Positions 44,604 through 56,600 of a DNA stretch of 64,000 nt are shown here, piece after piece. The stretch's first letter is position 1, and every line of letters starts with the position of its first letter. Source of the DNA: Hypomesus transpacificus (taxonomy: Eukaryota > Chordata > Actinopteri > Osmeriformes > Osmeridae); NCBI RefSeq assembly GCF_021917145.1, contig NC_061076.1, positions 992,344 to 1,056,343 of the forward strand, read 5' to 3'. Position numbers and translations under genes: made by a program. The notes under the pieces are model-generated. The model ran no database searches, had not been told where the DNA came from, and worked only from the letters and a program-made list of their open reading frames with translations.

Positions 44604-47600
44604 GAGAGAGAGAGAGGAGAGAGGAGAGAGGAGAGAGAGAGGAGAGAGAGAGGAGAGAGAGAGAGGAGAGAGAGAGGAGAGACAGAGGAGAGAGGAGAAA
44701 GAGGAGAGGAGGTTAATAATGTGTTGCCCACCCCTAACAGGCCACACTGAGCACACCAGAAATAGTCTGCTGGGCCAGACAGCTGTATAGCAGAGGGCCA
44801 GAGAGAGAGAAGATTAGGAGAAGACATGAGAGAGAGAGGGATAAGGGGATGACATGGACAGGAGAGGAGTGGAGGATGGAGAGGAGAGAGGGAAGAGGAG
44901 GCTTATAGCACTGGGTGCTCTGTGACCTCAGATCTCTGGACACATTAGAACATCTCTCCCTCCTCCTCTCCCTCCTCCTCTCCCTCCTCCTCTCTTCTCT
45001 GTAGCTACAGATCTCTGAAGCCAGTAGAGCAGTGGTATGTATGTGCATGTTTGTGTGTATGTGTGCATGAGCATCTGCACTTGTGTCTCTCTCCCCCGTA
45101 GCCTTGTGTGTGTGTGCGCATACATAAATACATATGCATGTGTGAAGCATGCTTGTCTGTATGAATGTGTGTCTAAGTGTGTCTATGAGTGTGTGTGTGT
45201 GTATGAGTGTGTGTGTGTGGAGTACCTGCAGCAGCAGGCTGTAGAGAGCAGTGGCCAGGCGCAGGGCCCCAGAGGAGCCCAGGGGGTAGAGACAGCTGTC
45301 AGCGCCCCCTACGGGCCTGGAGCCAGACCCAGGGCCCACAGCCACACACAGCAGCTCTGAGGACACATCCACATCCAGCACCGCCTGCAGCAGCTTCAGA
45401 GAGCTGGCTGGGGGAGAGGAGAAGGAGATGAGAGGAGAAGGAGGAGGAGGAGGGATGAGAGGAGAAGGGGGAGGGATGAGAGAAGGGAGGAGGAGGGATG
45501 AGAGGAGAAGGAGATGAGAGGAGAAGGAGGGATGAGAGGAGAAGGAGATGAGAAGAGAAGGAGATGAGAGGAGAAGGAGATGAGAAGGAGATGAGAGGAG
45601 AAGGAGATGAGAGGAGAAGGAGATGAGAGGAGAAGGAGGGATGAGAGGAGAAGGAGATGAGAGGAGAAGGAGATGAGAAGGAGATGAGAGGAGAAGGAGG
45701 AGGGATGAGAGGAGAAGGAGATGAGAGGAGAAGGAGGGATGAGAGGAGAAGGAGATGAGAGGAGAAGGAGATGAGAGGAGAAGGAGATGAGAGGAGAAGG
45801 AGGAGGGATGAGAGGAGAAGGAGATGAGAGGAGAAGGAGATGAGAGGAGAAGGAGGAGGGATGAGAGGAGAAGGAGGAGGGATGAGAGGAGAAGGAGGAG
45901 GGATGAGAGGAGAAGGAGATGAGAAGGAGGAGGGATGAGAGGAGAAGGAGGGATGAGAGGAGAAGGAGGAGGGATGAGAGGAGAAGGAGGAGGGATGAGA
46001 GGAGAAGGAGGAGGGATGAGAGGAGAAGGAGGGATGAGAGGAGAAGGAGGAGGGATGAGAGGAGAAGGAGGAGGGATGAGAGGAGAAGGAGGGATGGGGA
46101 GTCAGATGGCTGAGCGGTGAGGAAGTCGGGCTAGTAATCAGAAGGTTGCCGGATCGATTCCCCGCCGTGCCTTATGACGTTGTGTCCTTGGGCAAGGCAA
46201 TTCACCCTACTTGCCTCGGGGGGAATGTCCCTGTACTTACTGTAAGTCGCTCTGGATAAGAGCGTCTGCTAAATGACTAAATGAGAGGAGACTGGAGAAG
46301 AGAAGACAGAAGGAGGAGAAAGGAGGGTAGTGTAGAAGGGTCAGACGAAGATGAGATCAGATAAAGAGAGAAGGATGGACAGACTGTAAAGAGGAAGAAG
46401 GACTAGTTACACCCAGAGAGACCTGGAGGTCAGTAGCTAAACTCTTCACTCACACTCACTGACACACTGCAGCTCCCAGGGGGTGCAGAGAGTCAAAGAT
46501 GTGAGAGACAGTGTGTGTGAGAGTGTGTGTGAGAGTGTGTGTGTGTCTCCAAAAGAGTGATAGAAGAGCTGTAAGAGGACAGAGGAAAAGGAAAGGGTGA
46601 GAGGGAGATAAATGAAGTGACAGTTTGAAAGAAGAGAGAGACAGATTGGAGAGACAGAGAGCCAGAGAGAGAGAGGAGAGACAGAGAGAGGAGAGACAGA
46701 GAGCCAGAGAGAGGAGAGGAGAGAGGAGACATAGAGAGGAGAGCTCCTATCTCAGGTCCTGCACCAGTTAAAACACTGCTCACATGGCAGTGAAGCAATA
46801 GAGATACTCACCCAATAGGAGTTGAGTTGGGCTATGTAGTTAGAAATGATCCAGTGGTTAGTTAAGATAGTTAGCCAGTGGATGTTTAACAAGTTGTGTA
46901 GTTGTAGACCCAGTAGTAGTTGTGTAGTTACCCAGCAGCAGAGTGTGTGTGTGGGTCTTCCTGCAGAGTAGAGTCTGAACCATACTCTCCAGGTTCAGAC
47001 TGATTCTCGTGTGGACCTGAACAACACAATAACAACACAATAACTCAACAACACAGAACACAATGCCCAACACCACAACCTAATACTGTACATAACGCAA
47101 CACCGTCACCACAGCAACGGCACAGAACACAACAGACTCTAGGGACGCACCAAAATATTTTGTTACAAAAATGGCCACGCGGCAAAGAGACACTTTGTAT
47201 GAGTCATGCCTGAGGGTGAGCAGAGATCTATATAAGACACCGTGTCTGAGAAGTCTGGGTTCTGTCTTCCAGTCAGTAGGAGAACACGCTGGGTTCTGTC
47301 TTCCAGTCAGTAGGAGAACGAGAAGACATTGCTTCAAAACTGATATAGAATCATTTCAAATGAGTGTTGCTCAGTCGATCGGGCCCCACAGAACCAATGA
47401 CAGAACCCCTAACTTTGTGATCTGCTTCATTATCTTCCAGGCTGGCGTCAATCCAAACCCAGATCAGAGGATCTGGGAGAGCTGTGAGAGAGGAGCTGGG
47501 CTGTGGAGACTGGGCCCTGAGTGAGTTTGGAAATGAGGGTTTTAGCTGAGACCCTAGACACTGGAGAGATCTGCCAGTATCCATGACGATATGGCTTTCT

Positions 47601-50600
47601 TGTGCTGCAGCCTGGAACACTCCTCTGTGTGTGTGTGTGTGTGTGTGCAGTCTGTTAAAGCAGTGTGTGTGTGGAGCATCCAAGCTTCCTGTGATGATTG
47701 TGTGGTGTGTAGCGTGCAGTCTGTGTGTGTGTAGCGTGCAGTCTCTGTGTGTGTAGCATGCAGTCTGTGTGTGTGTAGCATGCAGTCTGTGTGTGTGTAG
47801 CGTGCAGTCTGTGTGTGTGTAGCGTGCAGTCTGTGTGTGTGTAGCATGCAGTCTGTGTGTGTGTAGCGTGCAGTCTGTGTGTGTGTAGCGTGCAGTCTGT
47901 GTGTGTGTAGCGTGCAGTCTGTGTGTGTGTAGCATGCAGTCTGTGTGTGTGTAGCGTGCAGTCTGTGTGTGTGTAGCGTGCAGTCTGTGTGTGTGTAGCG
48001 TGCAGTCTGTGTGTGTGTAGCATGCAGTCTGTGTTTGTGTAGCATGCAGTCTGTGTGTGTGTAGCGTGCAGTCTGTGTGTGTGTAGCGTGCAGTCTGTGT
48101 GTAGCGTGCAGTCTGTGTGTAGCGTGCAGTCTGTGTGTGTGTAGCGTGCAGTCTGTGTGTGTGTAGCATGCAGTCTGTGTGTGTGTAGCGTGCAGTCTGT
48201 GTGTGTGTAGCGTGCAGTCTGTGTGTGTGTAGCATGCAGTCTGTGTGTGTGTAGCATGCAGTCTGTGTGTGTGTAGCGTGCAGTCTGTGTGTGTGTAGCA
48301 TGCAGTCTGTGTGTGTGTAGCGTGCAGTCTGTGTGTGTGTAGCGTGCAGTCTGTGTGTGTGTAGCGTGCAGTCTGTGTGTGTGTAGCGTGCAGTCTGTGT
48401 GTGTGTAGCTGTACCTGGCTGGAGAGTGTGTGTTGCAGGGTGACCAGGGAGGACAGGAGCAGGCGAGCACGACATAGCAGGGCGCAGGACGGAGAGAGGG
48501 AGGGAGAGAGGGAGGGAGAGAGGGAGGGAGAGAGGGTGGAGGAGGAGAGGATGGCTTGTAGTTGATTCATTAGTCCAGTGTTGCTCAGCAACATGGACAC
48601 AGCTGAGGAGAGAAGGACAGACAGACAGTATACCATCAGTGTGTCCATGTGTGTGTGCAGGGTTTTCCTGCATAGAGAACATTTGGGCGCGTGCCTAAGC
48701 CAGTTTCCCGAGCGCCTATGCCAAATCCAGAGCGCCTAAGGCAACAAAAAAGCTGTGTTCATCACGTGTGCAGTGCATGTCAGCGAATATGTTCTCAATA
48801 GTATGTTTCAAGTAGGCTACAGCCGAACCCTCGTTCTGTTTTGATCAATAGTAATCGAGTTGATCTTGTCTGATCAATAAGCAACTGTGAGGTGTGCGAA
48901 TGGACAGAGCGGCCAGTGAACTGTCGCTCCGCTGCGAGGGCCAGCCCGACGTGCACGAACACACCTGAACAAATGCTAATGACATTTCCACTCAAAATGC
49001 TCAAATGTAGTTTGCATATACTGTATATGTAAAGAGGTCAACCTTTATAATCTTTGAACCATACATAATAGCACCATGGGCTTTGGACTATTGTCAATCT
49101 ATAAGCTTATCTATTTTAGTCTAAAGTGGAAGCAAAATGATTTCCTCAAGGATAGCCTCCATTATTTATGAAATGGTAAAAAAATTAAAATAGATGTCTG
49201 CTAATAAGGTGACCCGGTGTGCGTGTGTGTGTGTCTACGTGTGTGTGCGTATGCGTGTGTCCACGTGTGTGTGTGTGCGTGTGTCCATGTGTGTGTGTCC
49301 ATGTGTGTGTGTGTGTGTGTGTGTGTCCACGTGTGTGTGTGTGCGTGTGTCCATGTGTGTGTGTCCATGTGTGTGTGTGTGTCCATGTGTGTCCATGTGT
49401 GTGTGTGTGTGTGTGTGTGGGTGCGTGTGTCTATGTGTGTGTGTGTCCTTGTGTGTGTGTGTGTCCATGTGTGTGTCCGTGTGTGTGTGTCCGTGTGTGT
49501 GTGTGTGTCCATGTGTGTGTGTGTGTCAGGGTTCTTGCAGGTTTCAGTAAGTCAAATTTAAGACCTTTTTAAGACATTTTAAGACCATAGAGATTTAAAT
49601 TTAAGACCTACACAACGCATTACCCGAAAAATATTTAAATCAAAAGACTGAAAAAAACATGTAATTTCTATGAATGGAATTCATTTAAATTAAAAGAAGC
49701 ATACATTTAATTTACAGATAAAGCAATCACATTAGTAACCAAATTGAATATTTTTGGGGCAAAGTTTGCAGCGAGCCTGGAGCTGGGTAGTGCTTGTAAC
49801 CAACAGCGGAAATCGCTGTGATCTCTAACCATAGGTGCGTTCGACTTCATGCAGCGCCGGCGTCGTCTGCAGCCGGCTGTGCCGCTGCATGAATTCAGTC
49901 CATGTCGAATGCAACTCATGTCTCGTTGAAAGTACACTTTCCCATTTTCCACACGTCACCGAATTTTAACAAACTCTGAGGAAGCGCAGACGTATTTCGC
50001 ATGCAGGTATTGCAGTTATCACAGGATTTGTAGTTTTATCCCCGCGTACGGCTATCCTCCAGAAAGAAATACAACACACCAAACCAACGTTTGGACGGCA
50101 GCGTTCTGCTGGTTTTGTTTGTAGCAAAGACTCGCTTTGTAGGCTACGACTCAATACTTTTTTGCTACCTTGTAATAACTTTCTGCAGCCTGCGTGTCTG
50201 GAAATTAACGAGGGTAATACCTTTTTAAGACATGACAAAATGAAATTTAAGACCTCGGATGAAAATAGGGACGCTTTTAAGACTCTTTAAGGCCTTAAAT
50301 TTAAAGTTACGAATTTAAGACTTTTTAAAACTTTTTAAGACCCCACGGGAACCCTGGTGTGTGTGTCACCTCCATCACCACAGTGAGCTGGAGGCAGGCT
50401 GAGGCAGTGTGTGTGTGTGTGTCACCTCCATCACCACAGTGAACTGGAGGCAGGCTGAGGCAGTGTGTGTGTGTGTCACCTCCATCACCACAGTGAGCTG
50501 GAGGCAGGCTGAGGCAGTGTGTGTGTGTGTGTCACCTCCATCACCACAGTGAGCCGGAGGCAGGCTGAGGCAGTGTGTGTGTGTGTCACCTCCATCACCA

Positions 50601-53600
50601 CAGTGAGCTGGAGGCAGGCTGAGGCAGTGTGTGTGTGTGTCACCTCCATCACCACAGTGAGCTGGAGGCAGGCTGAGGCAGTGTGTGTGTGTGTCACCTC
50701 CATCACCACAGTGAGCTGGAGGCAGGCTGAGGCAGTGTGTGTGTGTGTCACCTCCATCACCACAGTGAGCTGGAGGCAGGCTGAGGCAGTGTGTGTGTGT
50801 GTCACCTCCATCACCACAGTGAGCTGGAGGCAGGCTGAGGCAGTGTGTGTGTGTGTGTCACCTCCATCACCACAGTGAGCTGGAGGCAGGCTGAGGCAGT
50901 GTGTGTGTGTGTCACCTCCATCACCACAGTGAGCTGGAGGCAGGCTGAGGCAGTGTGTGTGTGTGTCACCTCCATCACCACAGTGAGCTGGAGGCAGGCT
51001 GAGGCAGTGTGTGTGTGTGTCACCTCCATCACCACAGTGAGCTGGAGGCAGGCTGAGGCAGTGTGTGTGTGTGTCACCTCCATCACCACAGTGAGCTGGA
51101 GGCAGGCTGAGGCAGTGTGTGTGTGTGTGTCACCTCCATCACCACAGTGAGCTGGAGGCAGGCTGAGGCAGTGTGTGTGTGTGTGTCACCTCCATCACCA
51201 CAGTGAGCTGGAGGCAGGCTGAGGCAGTGTGTGTGTGTGTCACCTCCATCACCACAGTGAGCTGGAGGCAGGCTGAGGCAGTGTGTGTGTGTGTGTCACC
51301 TCCATCACCACAGTGAGCTGGAGGCAGGCTGAGGCAGTGTGTGTGTGTGTGTCACCTCCATCACCACAGTGAGCCGGAGGCAGGCTGAGGCAGTGTGTGT
51401 GTGTGTCACCTCCATCACCACAGTGAGCTGGAGGCAGGCTGAGGCAGTGTGTGTGTGTGTCACCTCCATCACCACAGTGAGCTGGAGGCAGGCTGAGGCA
51501 GTGTGTGTGTGTGTCACCTCCATCACCACAGTGAGCTGGAGGCAGGCTGAGGCAGTGTGTGTGTGTGTCACCTCCATCACCACAGTGAGCTGGAGGCAGG
51601 CTGAGGCAGTGTGTGTGTGTGTCACCTCCATCACCACAGTGAGCTGGAGGCAGGCTGAGGCAGTGTGTGTGTGTGTGTCACCTCCATCACCACAGTGAGC
51701 TGGAGGCAGGCTGAGGCAGTGTGTGTGTGTGTCACCTCCATCACCACAGTGAGCTGGAGGCAGGCTGAGGCAGTGTGTGTGTGTGTCACCTCCATCACCA
51801 CAGTGAGCTGGAGGCAGGCTGAGGCAGTGTGTGTGTGTGTCACCTCCATCACCACAGTGAGCTGGAGGCAGGCTGAGGCAGTGTGTGTGTGTGTCACCTC
51901 CATCACCACAGTGAGCTGGAGGCAGGCTGAGGCAGTGTGTGTGTGTGTGTCACCTCCATCACCACAGTGAGCTGGAGGCAGGCTGAGGCAGTGTGTGTGT
52001 GTGTGTCACCTCCATCACCACAGTGAGCTGGAGGCAGGCTGAGGCAGTGTGTGTGTGTGTCACCTCCATCACCACAGTGAGCTGGAGGCAGGCTGAGGCA
52101 GTGTGTGTGTGTGTGTCACCTCCATCACCACAGTGAGCTGGAGGCAGGCTGAGGCAGTGTGTGTGTGTGTGTCACCTCCATCACCACAGTGAGCTGGAGG
52201 CAGGCTGAGGCAGTGTGTGTGTGTGTCACCTCCATCACCACAGTGAGCTGGAGGCAGGCTGAGGCAGTGTGTGTGTGTGTGTCACCTCCATCACCACAGT
52301 GAGCTGGAGGCAGGCTGAGGCAGTGTGTGTGTGTGTGTCACCTCCATCACCACAGTGAGCTGGAGGCAGGCTGAGGCAGTGTGTGTGTGTGTCACCTCCA
52401 TCACCACAGTGAGCTGGAGGCAGGCTGAGGCAGTGTGTGTGTGTGTCACCTCCATCACCACAGTGAGCTGGAGGCAGGCTGAGGCAGTGTGTGTGTGTGT
52501 CACCTCCATCACCACAGTGAGCTGGAGGCAGGCTGAGGCAGTGTGTGTGTGTGTGTCACCTCCATCACCACAGTGAGCTGGAGGCAGGCTGAGGCAGTGT
52601 GTGTGTGTGTGTCACCTCCATCACCACAGTGAGCTGGAGGCAGGCTGAGGCAGTGTGTGTGTGTGTCACCTCCATCACCACAGTGAGCTGGAGGCAGGCT
52701 GAGGCAGTGTGTGTGTGTGTCACCTCCATCACCACAGTGAGCTGGAGGCAGGCTGAGGCAGTGTGTGTGTGTGTGTCACCTCCATCACCACAGTGAGCTG
52801 GAGGCAGGCTGAGGCAGTGTGTGTGTGTGTCACCTCCATCACCACAGTGAGCTGGAGGCAGGCTGAGGCAGTGTGTGTGTGTGTGTCACCTCCATCACCA
52901 CAGTGAGCTGGAGGCAGGCTGAGGCAGTGTGTGTGTGTGTGTCACCTCCATCACCACAGTGAGCTGGAGGCAGGCTGAGGCAGTGTGTGTGTGTGTGTCA
53001 CCTCCATCACCACAGTGAGCTGGAGGCAGGCTGAGGCAGTGTGTGTGTGTGTGTCACCTCCATCACCACAGTGAGCTGGAGGCAGGCTGAGGCAGTGTGT
53101 GTGTGTGTGTCACCTCCATCACCACAGTGAGCTGGAGGCAGGCTGAGGCAGTGTGTGTGTGTGTGTCACCTCCATCACCACAGTGAGCTGGAGGCAGGCT
53201 GAGGCAGTGTGTGTGTGTGTGTCACCTCCATCACCACAGTGAGCTGGAGGCAGGCTGAGGCAGTGTGTGTGTGTGTCACCTCCATCACCACAGTGAGCTG
53301 GAGGCAGGCTGAGGCAGTGTGTGTGTGTGTCACCTCCATCACCACAGTGAGCTGGAGGCAGGCTGAGGCAGTTTGTGTGTGTGTGTCACCTCCATCACCA
53401 CAGTGAGCTGGAGGCAGGCTGAGGCAGTGTGTGTGTGTGTGTCACCTCCATCACCACAGTGAGCTGGAGGCAGGCTGAGGCAGGTCACCTCCATCACCAC
53501 AGCTGGAGGCAGGCTGTGTGTGTGTGTGTGTCACCTCCATCACCACAGTGAGCTGGAGGCAGGCTGAGGCAGTGTGTGTGTGTCCCCTCCATCACCACAG

Positions 53601-56600
53601 TGAGCTGGAGGCAGGCTGAGGCAGTGTGTGTGTGTGTGTCACCTCCATCACCACAGTGAGCTGGAGGCAGGCTGAGGCAGTGTGTGTGTGTGTGTCACCT
53701 CCATCACCACAGTGAGCTGGAGGCAGGCTGAGGCAGTGTGTGTGTGTGTGTCACCTCCATCACCACAGTGAGCTGGAGGCAGGCTGAGGCAGTGTGTGTG
53801 TGTGTGTCACCTCCATCACCACAGTGAGCTGGAGGCAGGCTGAGGCAGTGTGTGTGTGTGTGTCACCTCCATCACCACAGTGAGCTGGAGGCAGGCTGAG
53901 GCAGTGTGTGTGTGTGTGTGTCACCTCCATCACCACAGTGAGCTGGAGGCAGGCTGAGGCAGTGTGTGTGTGTGTGTGTCACCTCCATCACCACAGTGAG
54001 CTGGAGGCAGGCTGAGGCAGCAGTGCAGGAAGGTGAAGGCCGGCAGCAGAGACTCTGTGTTGGTGGGCTGCAACTTCCCTGCCAAGGTACTGACTGTACA
54101 CACACGCACACGCACGCGCACACACGCACGCACACACACACACACACACACACAAGCACACGGACATGAGAAAGACCAAGAGAGTGAAATAGTGAAAGAG
54201 GAAGAAAGTGAAACAGAAGAGAGAGGCACATAGCAAGAACAGAGAGGAACAGAGAGTATCTGTGGAGCCTATACCTCCATCCTGTCCCAGCCTGCAGGGG
54301 ACCTGTCATACAGGCTGCTAAGGTGGGGTGGTGGGGGGGCAGGGTGGTGGGGGGGCAGGGTGGTGGTGGACTGGCTGGGGCAGGGTGGTGTGGGGGCAGG
54401 GGCAGGGTGGTGGTGGACTGGCTGGGGCAGGGTGGTGGGGGGGCAGGGGCAGGGTGGTGGTGGACTGGCTGGGGCAGGGTGGTGGTGGACTGGCTGGGGC
54501 AGGGTGGTGGACTGGCTGGGGCAGGGTGGTGGTGGACTGGCTGGGGCAGGGTGGTGGGGGGGGCAGGGGCAGGGTGGTGGTGGACTGGCTGGGGCAGGGT
54601 GGTGGGGGGGCAGGGTGGTGGTGGACTGGCTGGGGCAGGGTGGTGGTGGACTGGCTGGGGCAGGGTGGTGGGGGGGCAGGGGCAGGGTGGTGGTGGACTG
54701 GCTGGGGCAGGGTAGTGGGGGGGCAGGGTGGTGGTGGACTGGCTGGGGCAGGGTGGTGGTGGACTGGCTGGGGCATGGTGGTGGGGGGGCAGGGGCAGGG
54801 TGGTGGTGGACTGGCTGGGGCAGGGTGGTGGTGGACTGGCTGGGGCAGGGTGGTGGACTGGCTGGGGCAGGGTGGTGGTGGACTGGCTGGGGCAGGGTGG
54901 TGGTGGACTGGCTGGGGCAGGGTGGTGGACTGGCTGGGGCAGGGTGGTGGTGGACTGGCTGGGGCAGGGTGGTGGTGGACTGGCTGGGGCAGGGTGGTGG
55001 ACTGGCTGGGGCAGGGTGGTGGTGGACTGGCTGGGGCAGGGTGGTGGTGGACTGGCTGGGGTAGGGTGGTGGTGGAATAGCTGGGGCAGGGTGGTGGGGC
55101 AGGGTGGTGGGGCAGGGTGGTGGTGGTGGGGATTCATTTCCTGTTAGTTTCACGTATAGCTACAACAAGAGCTTGTTCCTCTGCAGCGAGGTAGAGAACT
55201 GTCACTGAGCTGACAAGTAAGGAAGTGCAGCACCGACACTGACTGAAGATCAGTGTGTTTGACCCCTGGGACGAGCCTGTGACCTCCGACCCTGTGCCCT
55301 GACCGTGGTAGAGCAGCTTGAAGTGGGTTCCGTCCGTGTCACTGTCAGCCGGAGCCCGTCTGGTCTGGGTCACACACAGCAGCCTCAGGACCAGGGAGAG
55401 AGAGTCCACACCTAGAGGAGAGAGGGGAGAAGCAGAGAGAGAGAAAGGGAGAGGGAGGAGAGAGCAGGGTGAGAGAGAGCAGGGAGGGAGAGGGAGGAGA
55501 GAGCAGGGAGAGAGGGAGGAGAGAGCAGGGAGGGAGAGGGAGGAGAGAGCAGGGAGAGAGGGAGGAGAGAGCAGGGAGGGAGAGAGCAGGGAGGGAGAGA
55601 GGAGAGAGCAGGGAGGGAGAGAGCAGGGAGGGAGAGAGGAGGGAGGGAGAGAGGAGAGAGCAGGGTGGGAGAGAGCAGGGAGGGAGAGAGCAGGGAGGGA
55701 GAGAGGAGAGAGCAGGGAAGGAGAGGAGAGAGCAGGGAAGGAGAGGAGAGAGCAGGGAAGGAGAGGAGAGAGCAGGGAAGGAGAGGAGAGAGCAGGGAAG
55801 GAGAGGAGAGAGCAGAGAAGGAGAGGAGAGAGCAGGGAGGGAGAGGGAGAAAGAAAATTACATTAAAGCAGAAGTATGTAAAAGAAAAAGTGGAGGGAAT
55901 ATGAAGAGAAGGCAGGCAGACAGGATGAACCCGTGGCGAGGGAGGATTAAAGCAGACCCTCATCTACATTTTCTCCTCCACTCCATCACCCCCAGGAATA
56001 CTTCTCTAAAGGGTAGCTCATATAAAGTATATATGAATGATAATTCCTCATATGGTGTAGGCAAGGAGGAGCAGAGAAGAGGAGACAGGAGGAGAGGGTA
56101 GAGGACAAAGTGGATGGGTGTGTGTGTGTGAGTGTGTGTGTGCGTGCGTGCGTGTGTGTGTGCGTGTGTGCGTGTGTGTGTGTGTGACTCACCCTGGCCT
56201 GGCCCCTCCAGGGTGAGTCTCTGCAGCACCTGGAGCAGGGTGGGGGGGAGGAGGGCGGCCAGGCTGGCATCACAGCTTCCCCTGCTCTGCAGGAACACCT
56301 CCAGCAGGGCCAAGGCCCGCTCTGCCAGGGGCCCCTCCCTGGTACACACCAGGCCCTGGTACAAAGACAGCAGGATGGAAGTGGACCTGGATAGTGTGTG
56401 GAGGACAGTGGAGGGGAGGGAGGTGAGCAGGGTCTCACCAGCATGGTCAGGATGACTGAGGGGTTCTTCTCCATCAGAGCCAGCAGGACAGCGCTCTCCT
56501 GGTCCTGGGCCTGGTCCTGGTCAACAGTTTGGGTCGATCACATTTTAATCAGGTCAAAGTTTCGGTCAAAAAAATACTAGTTTTTCCAACATTTTACAAA

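Noticed and set aside
47351-48682. 440-codon Thr/His/Leu-rich minus-strand frame
   Set aside because: Built from the 22-bp TGTAGCGTGCAGTC array; only 48602-48415 on this strand is a real mei1 exon.
53872-55153. Long Pro/His-rich minus-strand frame (over 400 codons)
   Set aside because: It is translation of the G-rich minisatellite in a mei1 intron; the true mei1 exons on either side use splice signals and family-like sequence in a different arrangement.
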